This document shows, in pieces, positions 48,992 through 57,845 of a stretch of 64,000 nt of DNA. The DNA is from Burkholderiaceae bacterium (GTDB lineage Bacteria > Pseudomonadota > Gammaproteobacteria > Burkholderiales > Burkholderiaceae_C), in contig JACKLI010000001.1 in assembly GCA_024235995.1 (NCBI GenBank), positions 3,162,001 to 3,226,000 of the forward strand. Reading direction: 5' to 3'. How positions within the stretch are numbered: position 1 is the stretch's first letter; the number at the start of each line of letters is the position of its first letter. The notes beneath the pieces were generated by a model. It did not search any database. It was not told where the DNA came from and worked only from the letters and a program-made list of their open reading frames with translations. Made by a program: the position numbers and the translations under genes.

Positions 48992-50740
48992 ATGCCTGCC
49001 AGCACCCTGCCATCGGCCGCGCCCGGCCAGAGCTCCCCGGCGCCTGCGCGCGGCGCCGCGCTGTCCCGCATGGGGCCGTGGATCGCCTTCGGCCTGATCC
49101 TGGCCTTCCTGCTGGTCTTTCTGCTGTTGCCCGTCGGCACGGTGATCTACACCGCCTTCGTCACCGAGACCGGCGCACTCACCCTGGGCCACTTCGGCAA
49201 CTTCTTCAACCAGAGTGTTTTCCGCGAATCGTTCTTCAACAGCCTGTGGGTGGCGCTGGCCAGCACCTTCTTTGCCAGCGTGATCGCGGTGCCGCTGGCC
49301 TACCTCACGGTGCGCTTCGAGTTCCGCGGCGCGCTGGCCATCCAGACCCTGGGCGTGCTGCCGCTCATCATGCCGCCCTTCGTCGGCGCGGTGGCGCTGC
49401 AACTCATCTTCGGCAAGAACGGCTCGGTCAACCTGCTGCTGGACGATTGGCTGGGTTTCACCATCCCCATCATGGACGGGCTGGTGGGCGTGACCTTCGT
49501 CGAGAGCATCCACTACTTCCCCTTCATCCTGCTGAACCTCGTGGCGTCCATGCGCAACATCGACGGCGCGATGGAAGAGTCGGCGCTCAACCTGGGCGCG
49601 CGCGGCTGGCGCCTTTTCAGGCGCGTGATCTTTCCGCTGGCCATGCCGGGCTACCTGGCCGGCGCGGCGCTGGTGTTCGTCAAGGTGTTCGACGACCTGG
49701 GCACGCCGCTGGTGATGGGCATCACCAACATGCTGGCGCCGCAGGCCTACCTGCGCATCACCTCGGTAGGGGTGGACGACCCGCTGGGCTACGTCATCAG
49801 CGTGATCATGATCGGCTTTTCCATCCTGGCGCTGTGGCTGGCCGCGCGGGTGATGAAGGGCCGCGACTACGCCACGCTGCAAAAAGGCGGCGGCGCGCTG
49901 CAAAAGCGGCGCCTGGGCCAGTGGGAGTCGGTGCTGGCCTACGGCTGGATCGTGGCCGTGCTGCTGATCGTGCTGGCGCCGCACCTCGGCATCCTGCTGA
50001 TGTCCTTTGCCCAGGTGTGGAGCTTTTCGGCACTGCCCGACGCCTACACCCTGGAGCACTACGCCACCGTGTTCAGCGACGCCAAGGGCATGATCGGCAA
50101 CACCTTGCTGTACTGCGTGCTGGCCGCCGGGCTGGACGTGGTGATCGGCACCGCCATTGCCTACCTGATCCTGCGCACGCGGCTGCCGGCGCGCCAGTGG
50201 CTGGACCACCTGGCCTCGGCGGCGCTGGCCATTCCGGGCCTGGTGCTGGCCATCGGCTACCTGCGCCTGTTCAAGGGCGTCCAGCTTCCGGGCAGCGACA
50301 CGCTGGTGGTGCAGACCTGGGTGCTCATCATGCTGGCCTATGCCGTGCGGCGCCTGCCCTACGCCCTGCGCTCGTGCATGGCGGCGCTGCAGCAGGTGCA
50401 TGTGTCGCTGGAGGAAGCGGCGCAGAGCCTGGGCGCCTCGCGCCTGTCCACCATCCGCCGCGTGATGGTGCCGCTGATGGCCGGCGGCATCCTGGCCGGC
50501 TTCGTCACCAGCTTCATCACCGCGGCGGTGGAGCTGTCGGCCACGCTGGTGCTGGTGTCCACCGAAAGCCAGGCACCCATGAGCCTGGGCATCTACCTCT
50601 ACATGCAGAGCATTGCCGGGCGCGGACCGGGCGCGGCGCTGGCCGTGCTGGCCGTCATCGTGGTGGCGCTGGGCACCTATTTTTCACACCGCTTCGTGGA
50701 GCGCTCGCGCGCCACGGTGGCTTCAACCAACAAGGCTTGA
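48992..50740 (+). CDS. ABC importer permease, two permease domains in one chain
   Basis: A 582-residue inner-membrane protein with about 12 helices and two permease (BPD_transp_1) domains. The coupling EAA-like loops appear twice: ESALNLGARGWRLFRRVIFPL near residue 195 and EAAQSLGASRLSTIRRVMVPL near 475. This is the FbpB-like fused arrangement, so one chain forms the whole channel. An N-terminal cytoplasmic tail is rich in Ser, Ala and Pro. It lies between the binding protein and ATPase genes. Confidence 0.9.
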   Translation: MPASTLPSAAPGQSSPAPARGAALSRMGPWIAFGLILAFLLVFLLLPVGTVIYTAFVTETGALTLGHFGNFFNQSVFRESFFNSLWVALASTFFASVIAVPLAYLTVRFEFRGALAIQTLGVLPLIMPPFVGAVALQLIFGKNGSVNLLLDDWLGFTIPIMDGLVGVTFVESIHYFPFILLNLVASMRNIDGAMEESALNLGARGWRLFRRVIFPLAMPGYLAGAALVFVKVFDDLGTPLVMGITNMLAPQAYLRITSVGVDDPLGYVISVIMIGFSILALWLAARVMKGRDYATLQKGGGALQKRRLGQWESVLAYGWIVAVLLIVLAPHLGILLMSFAQVWSFSALPDAYTLEHYATVFSDAKGMIGNTLLYCVLAAGLDVVIGTAIAYLILRTRLPARQWLDHLASAALAIPGLVLAIGYLRLFKGVQLPGSDTLVVQTWVLIMLAYAVRRLPYALRSCMAALQQVHVSLEEAAQSLGASRLSTIRRVMVPLMAGGILAGFVTSFITAAVELSATLVLVSTESQAPMSLGIYLYMQSIAGRGPGAALAVLAVIVVALGTYFSHRFVERSRATVASTNKA

Positions 50741-50743
50741 ACG

Positions 50744-51832
50744 ATGAGCAGCAAAGCCTCCCTCGAATGCCGGCACATCAGCCTGGCCTATGGCGCCACG
50801 CCGGTGCTGCGCGACGTCAACCTCAAGATCGAACCGGGCGAGTTCTTCGCCCTGCTGGGCCCCTCCGGCTCGGGCAAGTCCACGCTTTTGCGCCTGATCG
50901 CGGGCTTCAACCACCATCAAAGCGGCGAGCTGCTGATCGACGGGCAGGACATCTCCGGCGTGCCCCCGCACCAGCGCAACGTGGGCATGGTGTTCCAGAA
51001 CTACGCCCTGTGGCCGCACATGACGGTATGGGACAACGTGGCCTTCGGCCTGGTGGAGCGGCGCGAAAGCCGGGACGCCATCCGCCGCAAGGTGGGTGCC
51101 GCGCTGGAGCTTGTGGGCCTGCAGGACTATGCCCAGCGCCGCCCCGGGCAATTGTCCGGCGGGCAGCAGCAGCGCGTGGCGCTGGCGCGCACCATCGTGA
51201 TCGAGCCCAAGCTGCTGCTGCTGGACGAACCCTTGTCCAACCTGGACAAAAAGCTGCGCGTGCAGATGCGCGAGGAGCTGAAGAACCTGCAGCGCACCCT
51301 GGGCCTGACCACCGTCTTCGTCACCCACGACCAGGAAGAAGCCATGACCACCGCCGACCGCATGGCCGTGCTGGACAAAGGCATCCTGCAGCAGGTGGGC
51401 TCGGCCGCCGGCCTGTACGACTACCCGCAAAACCGCTTCGTCGCAGGCTTTGTCGGCACCGCCAACCTGCTCGAAGGCACGGTGGCCGCGCTGGACGGCG
51501 AAACGCTCACCTTCAACGCCCAGGGCCTGGGCCGCCTAACGCTGCCCGCGCCGGTGGAGCCGCCCATCCTGGGCCCGGCGGCGCTGGCCTTTCGCCCGCA
51601 CCAGGTGCACATCGCGGTGCGCGACGAACAAGGCGACGCCTCGCGCGTGTGGCTCGACGGGCAGGTGGAAAGCGCCGAGTTCCTGGGCGAGTTCTCGCGC
51701 TACCGCGTGCGGGTGGGCGAGGTGGCCCTCATCAGCGACCAGCCGCACTACGCCGGCATCGTGATGTTCGAGCCGGGCTCGCACGTTCGCCTGGGCATCG
51801 AGCCCACGCAGCTGCGTTATCTCAGCCATTGA
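50744..51832 (+). CDS. ABC importer ATPase (PotA/FbpC type)
   Basis: A 362-residue ATPase. Walker A GPSGSGKST is at about residues 38-46, the Q loop is in VFQNYALWPH, the signature LSGGQQQRVALAR near 135, Walker B LLLLDEPLSNLD follows, and the switch histidine is in FVTHDQEEA. A C-terminal TOBE domain (about 280-362, AFRPHQVHIAV) marks the MOI/CUT1-FbpC group. It starts 3 bases after the permease stop codon, so the three genes form one importer. Confidence 0.94.
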   Translation: MSSKASLECRHISLAYGATPVLRDVNLKIEPGEFFALLGPSGSGKSTLLRLIAGFNHHQSGELLIDGQDISGVPPHQRNVGMVFQNYALWPHMTVWDNVAFGLVERRESRDAIRRKVGAALELVGLQDYAQRRPGQLSGGQQQRVALARTIVIEPKLLLLDEPLSNLDKKLRVQMREELKNLQRTLGLTTVFVTHDQEEAMTTADRMAVLDKGILQQVGSAAGLYDYPQNRFVAGFVGTANLLEGTVAALDGETLTFNAQGLGRLTLPAPVEPPILGPAALAFRPHQVHIAVRDEQGDASRVWLDGQVESAEFLGEFSRYRVRVGEVALISDQPHYAGIVMFEPGSHVRLGIEPTQLRYLSH

Positions 51833-51850
51833 GCGGTTACCGTCGGGCGC

Positions 51851-52732
51851 ATGGAAATCTACCAGGTTCGCGCCTTTGTCACCGTGGCCAAGCTGGGCAG
51901 CATCACGCGCGCGGCCGAGGTGCTGCACGTCACGCAACCGGCGGTCACCGCGCAGATCAAGGCGCTGGAGGAAGAGCTGGGCGTGGCCCTGTTCGACCGC
52001 CGCCCGGGGCGCATCAGCGTCACCCGCGCGGGCGAGGCGCTGCTGCCGCAGGCCGAGCTGCTGCTGGACAGCGCCAGCGTCCTGCTGGGCAAGGCGCGCG
52101 AGCTGCAGGGCGAAGTCACCGGCCAGTTCGTGCTGGGCACCGTGGCCGACCCCGACGCGCTGCGCCTGGGCTCGCTGCTGGCGGCCATCGTCAAGGCGCT
52201 GCCGCTGCTGGAGATTCGCACCCGCGCCGGCCTGGCTGAAGAGCTGCGCGAGCAGATCGGCGCCGGCGCGCTGCACGGCGCGTTCTACATCGGCCCGCAC
52301 ATCCCGCGCGAGGCCGCGGGCCTGGCGCTGCAAACCCAGCACTACCGGGTGGTGGCGCCGGCCGCCATGCGCCAGCGGGTACTGCGCGCCGGCTGGCGCG
52401 ACCTGGCCGACCTGCCCTGGATCGGCGCGCCCGCGCAGCACCATGTGCAAACACTGCTCAAGGACCTGTTTGCCCGCCAGGGCCTGGTGCACCGCCAGGT
52501 GGTGGAGGTGGACGGCGGCGCATCGCCCCTGGGCATGGTGCGCGCCGGCGTGGGCCTGGCCCTGCTGCGCGAGGAGCTTGCCCTGCCCGCCAGCGAACAA
52601 GGCGAGCTGGTGGTGTGGCCGCACGCGCGCGTGGGCGCGCAACTGTCCTTCATCCATCCCCGCGCCGCCGAGCACGACCCCGCCACCGTGGCCGCGCTAT
52701 CGGCCTTGCGGGGGGTGTGGCGCTTGCGGTGA
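51851..52732 (+). CDS. LysR-family regulator trailing the ABC importer
   Basis: A 293-residue LysR protein. The helix-turn-helix is at about residues 15-58 (SITRAAEVLHVTQPAVTAQIKALEEEL, in part), followed by an effector domain with AGLAEELREQIGAGALHGAFYIG. It begins 18 bases after the ATPase stop and faces the same way, so it seems to be the fourth gene of the importer operon rather than divergent as is usual for LysR. This may give feedback control. Its effector is unknown. Confidence 0.9.
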   Translation: MEIYQVRAFVTVAKLGSITRAAEVLHVTQPAVTAQIKALEEELGVALFDRRPGRISVTRAGEALLPQAELLLDSASVLLGKARELQGEVTGQFVLGTVADPDALRLGSLLAAIVKALPLLEIRTRAGLAEELREQIGAGALHGAFYIGPHIPREAAGLALQTQHYRVVAPAAMRQRVLRAGWRDLADLPWIGAPAQHHVQTLLKDLFARQGLVHRQVVEVDGGASPLGMVRAGVGLALLREELALPASEQGELVVWPHARVGAQLSFIHPRAAEHDPATVAALSALRGVWRLR

Positions 52733-52812
52733 CAAGGTTCAGGCTTGACGCCACAGCCGAGCCAAAGCTTGCCCGTCGGTGAACAGCCTGGAGGTGTTCC
52801 CGATCCAGGGGT

Positions 52813-54042
52813 TCACCCGCCCACCACATCCGCCAGCATCAACCCCTCCAGGGGCTTGTCCCGCCACCCCGCGGCCAGCCGCGGATCGGGCGCCAGCAGC
52901 AGTCGATCGAGCAAGGGTGCCAGCGGCGTGCGGGCCGGCTCCACCAGCAGCACGTGGCGGGGCAACTGGTTTTCCGTGGACGTGGCCAGCGGGCCCGTCC
53001 AGTCCAGCGCCTGCAGCGCGTCCAGCACCGGGCGCAGCGCCAGCGGATCGACCTGCAGGCGCCGCGCCAGCTCGGGCTGCGTCAGCCCGCCCTCGGCCGC
53101 GCCGCGCGCCTGCGCCAGCGCCCGCAGCGCCTCGCAGGCCAGCTGAAACTCCCAGCCCGGCCCGCTGGCGCGCCGCACCGGGCCGCCCAGCAGGCTGGGC
53201 AGGTAGGCGGCGATCACCGCGCCCCACAGCACGATCAGCCAGCCCAGGTCGATCCACAGCAGCAGGATGGGCAGGGTGGCGAAGGTGCCGTAGATGACCG
53301 AGTAGGTCGGCACGCTCGTCAGGTACCAGCCCAGCGCCTGCCGCGCCAGGCCCAGGCACACGGTGACGAACAGCGCGCCCACGGCGGCATGCGGCCAGCG
53401 CACCGGCGTGTTGGGCACGTAGCGGTACAGCAGGGTGAAGGCGCCGGTGGTCAACAGGAACTGCAGCGCGGCCAGCGCAAAACCCACCCCGCCCGGCAGA
53501 TGCGGCAGCCAGCCGCGCGCGGCCGTGACCACGTAGGAGGTGATGGCCAGGCTGGCGGCCAGCACCAGCGGGCCCAGCGTGAGCGCGGCCCAGTACACCA
53601 GCACGCGCTGGCCCAGCGGCCGCCGGCTGCTGGCGCGCCAGATCTGGTTGAAGGTCTTGTCGATGGTCAGCAGCAGCGACACGGCGGTGACCACCAGGCC
53701 GGCGAAGCCCGCCGCCCCCAGCTGGCTGGCCTTGCCGGCAAACTGCGCCAGGTAGCCGGTGACGTTGGCGGCGATGCCGGGCGGGATCAGGCTGCCCTCC
53801 AGCCACTGCTGCAGCGCGCCTTGCAGGTGGGCGAAGGCCGGAAAGGCGGTGAACACCGACAGCGCGACGGCAAAGAACGGCACCAGCGCCAGCACGGTGG
53901 TGAAGGTGAGCGAGCTGGCCGTCAGCCCCAGGCGGTCCTGCAGCAGGCGCTGCCACAGCGTGAGCAGCGTGGGGTAGAGCGGAAAATCCGCCACCTGCGC
54001 CGCCGCGCGCCGCAGGCGCGCGCCAAGTCTTGATCCCAGCAT
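52813..54042 (-). CDS. YihY/BrkB-family membrane protein
   Basis: A 409-residue protein with six membrane helices at about residues 40-290 (LTASSLTFTTVLALVPFFAVALSVF and YGTFATLPILLLWIDLGWLIVLWGAVIAAYLP, in part), which are YihY/BrkB hallmarks. The C-terminal 110 residues are soluble and look like a winged helix (LTQPELARRLQVDPLALRPVLDAL). Earlier naming as ribonuclease BN is not supported for the family. The ATG at 54042 overlaps ATG codons of the divergent DUF2069 gene region. A longer N-terminus upstream is open but shares sequence with that gene. Confidence 0.87.
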   Translation of the reverse strand: MLGSRLGARLRRAAAQVADFPLYPTLLTLWQRLLQDRLGLTASSLTFTTVLALVPFFAVALSVFTAFPAFAHLQGALQQWLEGSLIPPGIAANVTGYLAQFAGKASQLGAAGFAGLVVTAVSLLLTIDKTFNQIWRASSRRPLGQRVLVYWAALTLGPLVLAASLAITSYVVTAARGWLPHLPGGVGFALAALQFLLTTGAFTLLYRYVPNTPVRWPHAAVGALFVTVCLGLARQALGWYLTSVPTYSVIYGTFATLPILLLWIDLGWLIVLWGAVIAAYLPSLLGGPVRRASGPGWEFQLACEALRALAQARGAAEGGLTQPELARRLQVDPLALRPVLDALQALDWTGPLATSTENQLPRHVLLVEPARTPLAPLLDRLLLAPDPRLAAGWRDKPLEGLMLADVVGG

Positions 54043-54064
54043 GCTGGGTATGATGCCATTGCCG

Positions 54065-54493
54065 ATGTCCGCTTCCGCCACCGCCTCGCTCGCGGCTCCT
54101 GCCGCTCCCCCCTCGTCCGCCGCCCGCCGCACCCGCGCCCTGGCCCTGGCCGCCACGCTGGCGCTGATCGCCCTGGGCCTGGCCTGGGAGCTGTGGCTGG
54201 CCCCGCTGCGCCCGGGCGGCTCGTGGTGGGCGCTGAAGGTGCTGCCGCTGGCCGCCGCCCTGCCCGGCCTGGCGCGCTACCGCATGCACACCTACCGCTG
54301 GCTGTCGCTGCTGGTGTGGCTGTACTTCACCGAAGGCGTGGTACGCGCGGCGGGCGACCGCGCGCCGTCCTCGTGGCTGGCCGGGCTGCAGGTGGTGCTG
54401 GTGCTGCTGCTGTTTGCCGCCTGCGCGGCGCACGTGCGGTTGCGCCAGAGGCAGGCGCGGCAGCAAGCCGGCGCCGCAACCCGTTCCGAATGA
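54065..54493 (+). CDS. DUF2069 membrane protein
   Basis: A 142-residue protein. The family core LGLAWELWLAPLRPGGSWWALKVLPL and HTYRWLSLLVWLYFTEGVVRA (in part) gives three or four membrane helices. Function unknown. Several in-frame ATG codons exist (54041, 54050, 54053, 54065); I chose 54065 because those upstream overlap the YihY start on the other strand. The intergenic space is almost absent, so the two genes must share or embed promoters in each other's 5' ends. Confidence 0.82.
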   Translation: MSASATASLAAPAAPPSSAARRTRALALAATLALIALGLAWELWLAPLRPGGSWWALKVLPLAAALPGLARYRMHTYRWLSLLVWLYFTEGVVRAAGDRAPSSWLAGLQVVLVLLLFAACAAHVRLRQRQARQQAGAATRSE

Positions 54494-54496
54494 TTT

Positions 54497-54550
54497 TGGC
54501 CTTCAAGGCTTGATGGACAAGCGCCATCAGCTCTTTATTCGATAGCTAAT
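54497..54550 (-). repeat. Dispersed repeat, family 1, copy H
   Basis: On the minus strand: TTAGCTATCGAATAAAGAGCTG, given as TTAGCTATCGAAT and AAAGAGCTG, then ATGGCGCTTGTCCATCAAG and CCTTGAAGGCC. It fills the gap before the FAD dehydrogenase gene and ends four bases before its ATG, so it must also hold that gene's ribosome-binding region. Confidence 0.65.
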
Positions 54551-54554
54551 TGCC

Positions 54555-55973
54555 ATGACCTTCCCCTCTTCCCTTCTCGACACCCTGCGCCAGGCCGTGG
54601 GCGCCGCCCACGTGCTGACCGAGGGCGACCTCGCCGCCTACGAGCAGGACTGGCGCCGCCGCGAGTACGGCAAGGCGCTGGCCGTGGTGCGCCCGGGCAG
54701 CACGGCCGAGGTGGCCGCCGTGGTACGCGCCTGCGCCGCGCAGGGCGTGGCCATCGTGCCGCAGGGCGGCAACACGGGGCTGTCGGTGGGCTCGGTGCCC
54801 GACGGCAGCGGCCGCCAGGTGGTGCTGAGCCTGCGGCGCCTGGACGCGGTGCGCGCCATCGACGACGCCAACCTGACCATGACGGTGGAGGCCGGCTGCA
54901 TCCTGCAGAACCTGCAGGCCGCCGCCGAGGGCGCGGGCTTTCTGTTTCCGCTCAGCCTGGCAGCCGAGGGCAGCTGCACCATCGGCGGCAACCTGGGCAC
55001 CAACGCCGGCGGCACGGCCGTGGTGCGCTACGGCAACACGCGCGAGCTGTGCCTGGGCCTGGAAGTGGTCACACCGCAGGGCGAGATCTGGGACGGCTTG
55101 ACCGGCCTGCGCAAGGACAACACCGGCTACGACCTGCGCGATCTGTTCATCGGCAGCGAGGGCACGCTGGGCGTGATCACCGCCGCCACCCTGAAGCTGT
55201 ACCCGCGCCCCGCCGCGCGCCTGACGGCCTGGGCCGCCGTGCCTTCGATGCAAGCCGCGGTGGATCTGCTGGGCCTGGCGCACCGGCACCTGGGCGCGGG
55301 CCTGACGGGCTTCGAGGTGATGGGCCAGTTTGCCCTGGGCCTGGTGGACAAGCACTACCCGCAGCTGCGCGTGCCGCTGTGGCGCGACGCGCCGTACTGC
55401 GTTTTATTGGAAAACTCCGACCACGAGAGCGAGGCGCACGCGCGCGCCCTGTTCGAGCACCTGCTCGAAGCGGCCCTGGAGGCCGGCTGCGCCAGCGATG
55501 CCGTGGTGGCCGAGAGCCTGGCGCAGGCCCAGGGCCTGTGGCACATCCGCGAGAGCATTCCGCTGGCTCAGGCCGAGGAGGGGCTGAACATCAAGCACGA
55601 CATCAGCATCCCGATCGCGCGCATCCCCGCCTTCGTCGAGGAAACCGACGCCCTGCTGGCGCGCGAGATCGCCGGCGTGCGCCTGGTCAACTTCGGCCAC
55701 CTGGGCGATGGCAACCTGCACTACAACGTGCAAGCGCCGGAGGGCGGCGACGCCAAGGCCTTCCTGCGCGACGAGGAAGACCGCATCAACACCCTGGTGT
55801 TCGACAGCGTGGCGCGGCACGCCGGCTCGATCAGCGCCGAGCACGGCGTGGGCAGCCTGAAGGCGGCCAAGCTGCCGCGCTACAAGTCGAAGGTGGCGCT
55901 GGATCTGATGCGCGCCATCAAGGGCGCGCTCGATCCGCAGGGCATCATGAACCCCGGACGGATCCTGGCCTGA
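54555..55973 (+). CDS. FAD-linked D-2-hydroxyacid dehydrogenase (D-2HGDH/GlcD-like)
   Basis: A 472-residue flavoprotein. The FAD-binding domain has VPQGGNTGLSVGSVP near residues 70-84 and GTNAGGTAVVRYGNTRELCLGLEVV near 150-174. The C-terminal substrate domain carries VNFGHLGDGNLHYNV near 382-396, with the metal-binding histidines of the D-2-hydroxyglutarate/D-lactate dehydrogenase group, and SAEHGVGSLK. It oxidises a D-2-hydroxyacid and passes electrons to a carrier. The exact substrate among D-lactate, glycolate and D-2-hydroxyglutarate is unresolved. Confidence 0.9.
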   Translation: MTFPSSLLDTLRQAVGAAHVLTEGDLAAYEQDWRRREYGKALAVVRPGSTAEVAAVVRACAAQGVAIVPQGGNTGLSVGSVPDGSGRQVVLSLRRLDAVRAIDDANLTMTVEAGCILQNLQAAAEGAGFLFPLSLAAEGSCTIGGNLGTNAGGTAVVRYGNTRELCLGLEVVTPQGEIWDGLTGLRKDNTGYDLRDLFIGSEGTLGVITAATLKLYPRPAARLTAWAAVPSMQAAVDLLGLAHRHLGAGLTGFEVMGQFALGLVDKHYPQLRVPLWRDAPYCVLLENSDHESEAHARALFEHLLEAALEAGCASDAVVAESLAQAQGLWHIRESIPLAQAEEGLNIKHDISIPIARIPAFVEETDALLAREIAGVRLVNFGHLGDGNLHYNVQAPEGGDAKAFLRDEEDRINTLVFDSVARHAGSISAEHGVGSLKAAKLPRYKSKVALDLMRAIKGALDPQGIMNPGRILA

Positions 55974-55979
55974 GGCGCT

Positions 55980-57539
55980 TCAGCGCGCCGGGCTGTAGGC
56001 CTTGCCGCGCGGTGCGGCGCTGCGGCCAGCGTGCGAACGCGGTGCCGGTTTGCCACTCTTTTTGTAGCTGTCGGCGCTTTCCCTGCGCGGGCCAAAGCCC
56101 TGTTTGGCCTTGAACCCCGGCTTGCCACCAGCGCCGTGGCGCGGGCCGTTGCCGCGGCGCGCCGCGCCGCCCTTGCGTGCGGGCGCGGCCTGCGCGATGG
56201 GTGGGAAAAAGCGCGTGGGCTCCAGCCCGTCGATCAGCTTCGGCTTGAAGGGCTGCCGCGTGTGCGCCTCGATGTCGGCCAGGCGGCGGCGATCGCGAAT
56301 TTCGGCCAGCGTCACCGCCAGGCCGTCGCGTCCGGCGCGGCCGGTACGGCCGATGCGGTGGGTGTAGTCCTCGGCCTTCATGGGCAGGCCGTGGTTGATC
56401 ACGTGGGTGATGGTGGGCACGTCGATGCCGCGCGCGGCCACATCGGTGGCCACCAGAATTTGCACCTGGCCTTCGCGCAGCGCGCGCAGGCGGCGGTTGC
56501 GCAGCGTCTGGCTGAGTGCGCCGTGCAGCGCCACGGCGGCAAAGCCGGCCTGCTGCAGGTCGGCCGCCAGCTCGTCGCACTCGATCTGCGTGCAGGCAAA
56601 CACGATGGCCTGGTCGATGCCGGGGTCGCGCAGCCAGTAGTCCAGCAGGCGGCGCTTGTGCTCGGGGCTGTCGGCCCAGTACAGCTCCTGGCGGATGTTG
56701 GCGTGGCTTTGCTGCGGGGTGTCGATCTGCAGGCGCTGCACGCGCGCGCCGCCCTCGTGCATCACGCGCAGGGCCAGCTGCTGGATGGGCGGCGCGAAGG
56801 TGGCGCTGAACATCATGGTCTGCTGGCGCTGCGCCGTCAGCAAATGGATTTCGGCCAGCGCGTCGGCAAAGCCCAAGTCCAGCATGCGGTCGGCCTCGTC
56901 CACCACCAGAAAGCGCACCTGGTCCAGCACGATCTGGCCGTTGCTGGCCAGGTCCAGCAGGCGGCCGGGCGTGGCCACCACCAGCGCGGCGTTTTGCAGT
57001 TGCGCGATCTGCTCGCGGTAGGGCATGCCGCCCACCACGGTGGCGATGCGCAGGTTGCGGCAATGGCGCACCAGGTCGATGGCGTCGCGCGCCACCTGCT
57101 GCGCCAGCTCGCGCGTGGGCGCCAGCACCAGCGCGCCGGGCACGGCGGGCTTGAAGCGGCGCGGGTCGGTCGGGTTGTGGCGGCGCGGCTTTTTGGGCGC
57201 GGGCTCGCCCTTGGCCAGGGCCTGGGCCACCTTGGCGTCCCAGTCGGCCTTTTCGCGCGCGGCGGCCTCGCGCTGCATGGTCAGCAGGGTGTGCAGCACC
57301 GGCAGCAGAAAGGCGGCGGTTTTGCCGCTGCCGGTCTGGCTACTGACCATCAGGTCGTTGACGTTGTCGGCACCCTGGGACAGCGCCAGCGGAATGGCAC
57401 GCTGCTGCACCGGCGTGGGCTCGCTGTAGCCCAGGTCGGCAATGGCGGCCAACAGCTCGGGCGCCAGGCCCAGCTCGGCAAAGGGGTTGGGGGCGGCCGT
57501 GGCCTGGACGGCTTCGGGCAGGGCGGTATCCAGCGCCAT
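55980..57539 (-). CDS. DEAD-box RNA helicase, RhlE-type
   Basis: A 519-residue DEAD-box helicase. SSQTGSGKT (motif I, about residues 64-72), PTRELAQQ, TPGRLLDL, DEAD, SAT and HRIGRTGRAG are all present. An insert rich in Lys/Ala/Arg lies after motif I (about 85-130). The tail beyond about 425 is basic and glycine-rich (RKGGAARRGNGPRHGAGG), typical of RhlE-like RNA-binding tails, and includes repeat copy I in frame. GAGGAAGG directly precedes the ATG at 57539, which decides the start over 57566 and 57644. An apparent 300-nt leader precedes the gene. Confidence 0.9.
   Translation of the reverse strand: MALDTALPEAVQATAAPNPFAELGLAPELLAAIADLGYSEPTPVQQRAIPLALSQGADNVNDLMVSSQTGSGKTAAFLLPVLHTLLTMQREAAAREKADWDAKVAQALAKGEPAPKKPRRHNPTDPRRFKPAVPGALVLAPTRELAQQVARDAIDLVRHCRNLRIATVVGGMPYREQIAQLQNAALVVATPGRLLDLASNGQIVLDQVRFLVVDEADRMLDLGFADALAEIHLLTAQRQQTMMFSATFAPPIQQLALRVMHEGGARVQRLQIDTPQQSHANIRQELYWADSPEHKRRLLDYWLRDPGIDQAIVFACTQIECDELAADLQQAGFAAVALHGALSQTLRNRRLRALREGQVQILVATDVAARGIDVPTITHVINHGLPMKAEDYTHRIGRTGRAGRDGLAVTLAEIRDRRRLADIEAHTRQPFKPKLIDGLEPTRFFPPIAQAAPARKGGAARRGNGPRHGAGGKPGFKAKQGFGPRRESADSYKKSGKPAPRSHAGRSAAPRGKAYSPAR
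56060..56114 (+). repeat. Dispersed repeat, family 1, copy I, inside the helicase tail
   Basis: TTTTTGTAGCTGTCGGCGCT, then GCGCGGGCCAAAGCCC and TTTGGCCTTGAACC: the core and tail of family 1. It is antisense to the helicase gene and encodes about residues 475-493 of its basic C-terminal tail without a frame break. Confidence 0.6.
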
Positions 57540-57839
57540 GGCACTGCCTTCCTCAAATGAGGTCATGGTGATGACTTTCTTGCAGGCACGGCGCAGCCCG
57601 TGCTTGTCGGTGGGTGGCGCGCACATGTGCGCGCCGGGGTTCATGAATCGACACCCACCATCCGACAGCGTTGCCGGGAATCACCCGCGGGTGATCTCAG
57701 CCTTTGAGGAACCCGCCGACGCGCGAAGCGCGCAAGGGCCTTGGTTCGTGCAAGCCAGCCCAGAAATCAGGCGGCCAAGAGCGAGAAGGAAGATGCGGTC
57801 TTTACCAATCTGCGCAAAAAGCATGCGTTCTTGCGCGAG
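57540..57839 (-). promoter_or_regulatory. Long structured leader of the RhlE-type helicase gene
   Basis: About 300 bases lie between the predicted start of transcription and the helicase ATG. They hold a perfect 20-base palindrome GGCGCGCACATGTGCGCGCC (57616-57635), enclosed by GGTGGGTG (57609-57616) and its complement CACCCACC (57652-57659); a perfect 16-base palindrome ATCACCCGCGGGTGAT (57680-57695); and a GCGCG/CGCGC hairpin near 57720-57740. No separate gene is supported on either strand here. I infer leader-based control, such as cold or self-regulation by the helicase. Confidence 0.5.
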
Positions 57840-57845
57840 CCTTCG

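Noticed and set aside
57566..57644. Upstream in-frame starts for the RhlE-type helicase
   Set aside because: Neither 57566 nor 57644 has a ribosome binding site, whereas GAGGAAGG directly precedes 57539. The extra residues are encoded by the palindromic leader.
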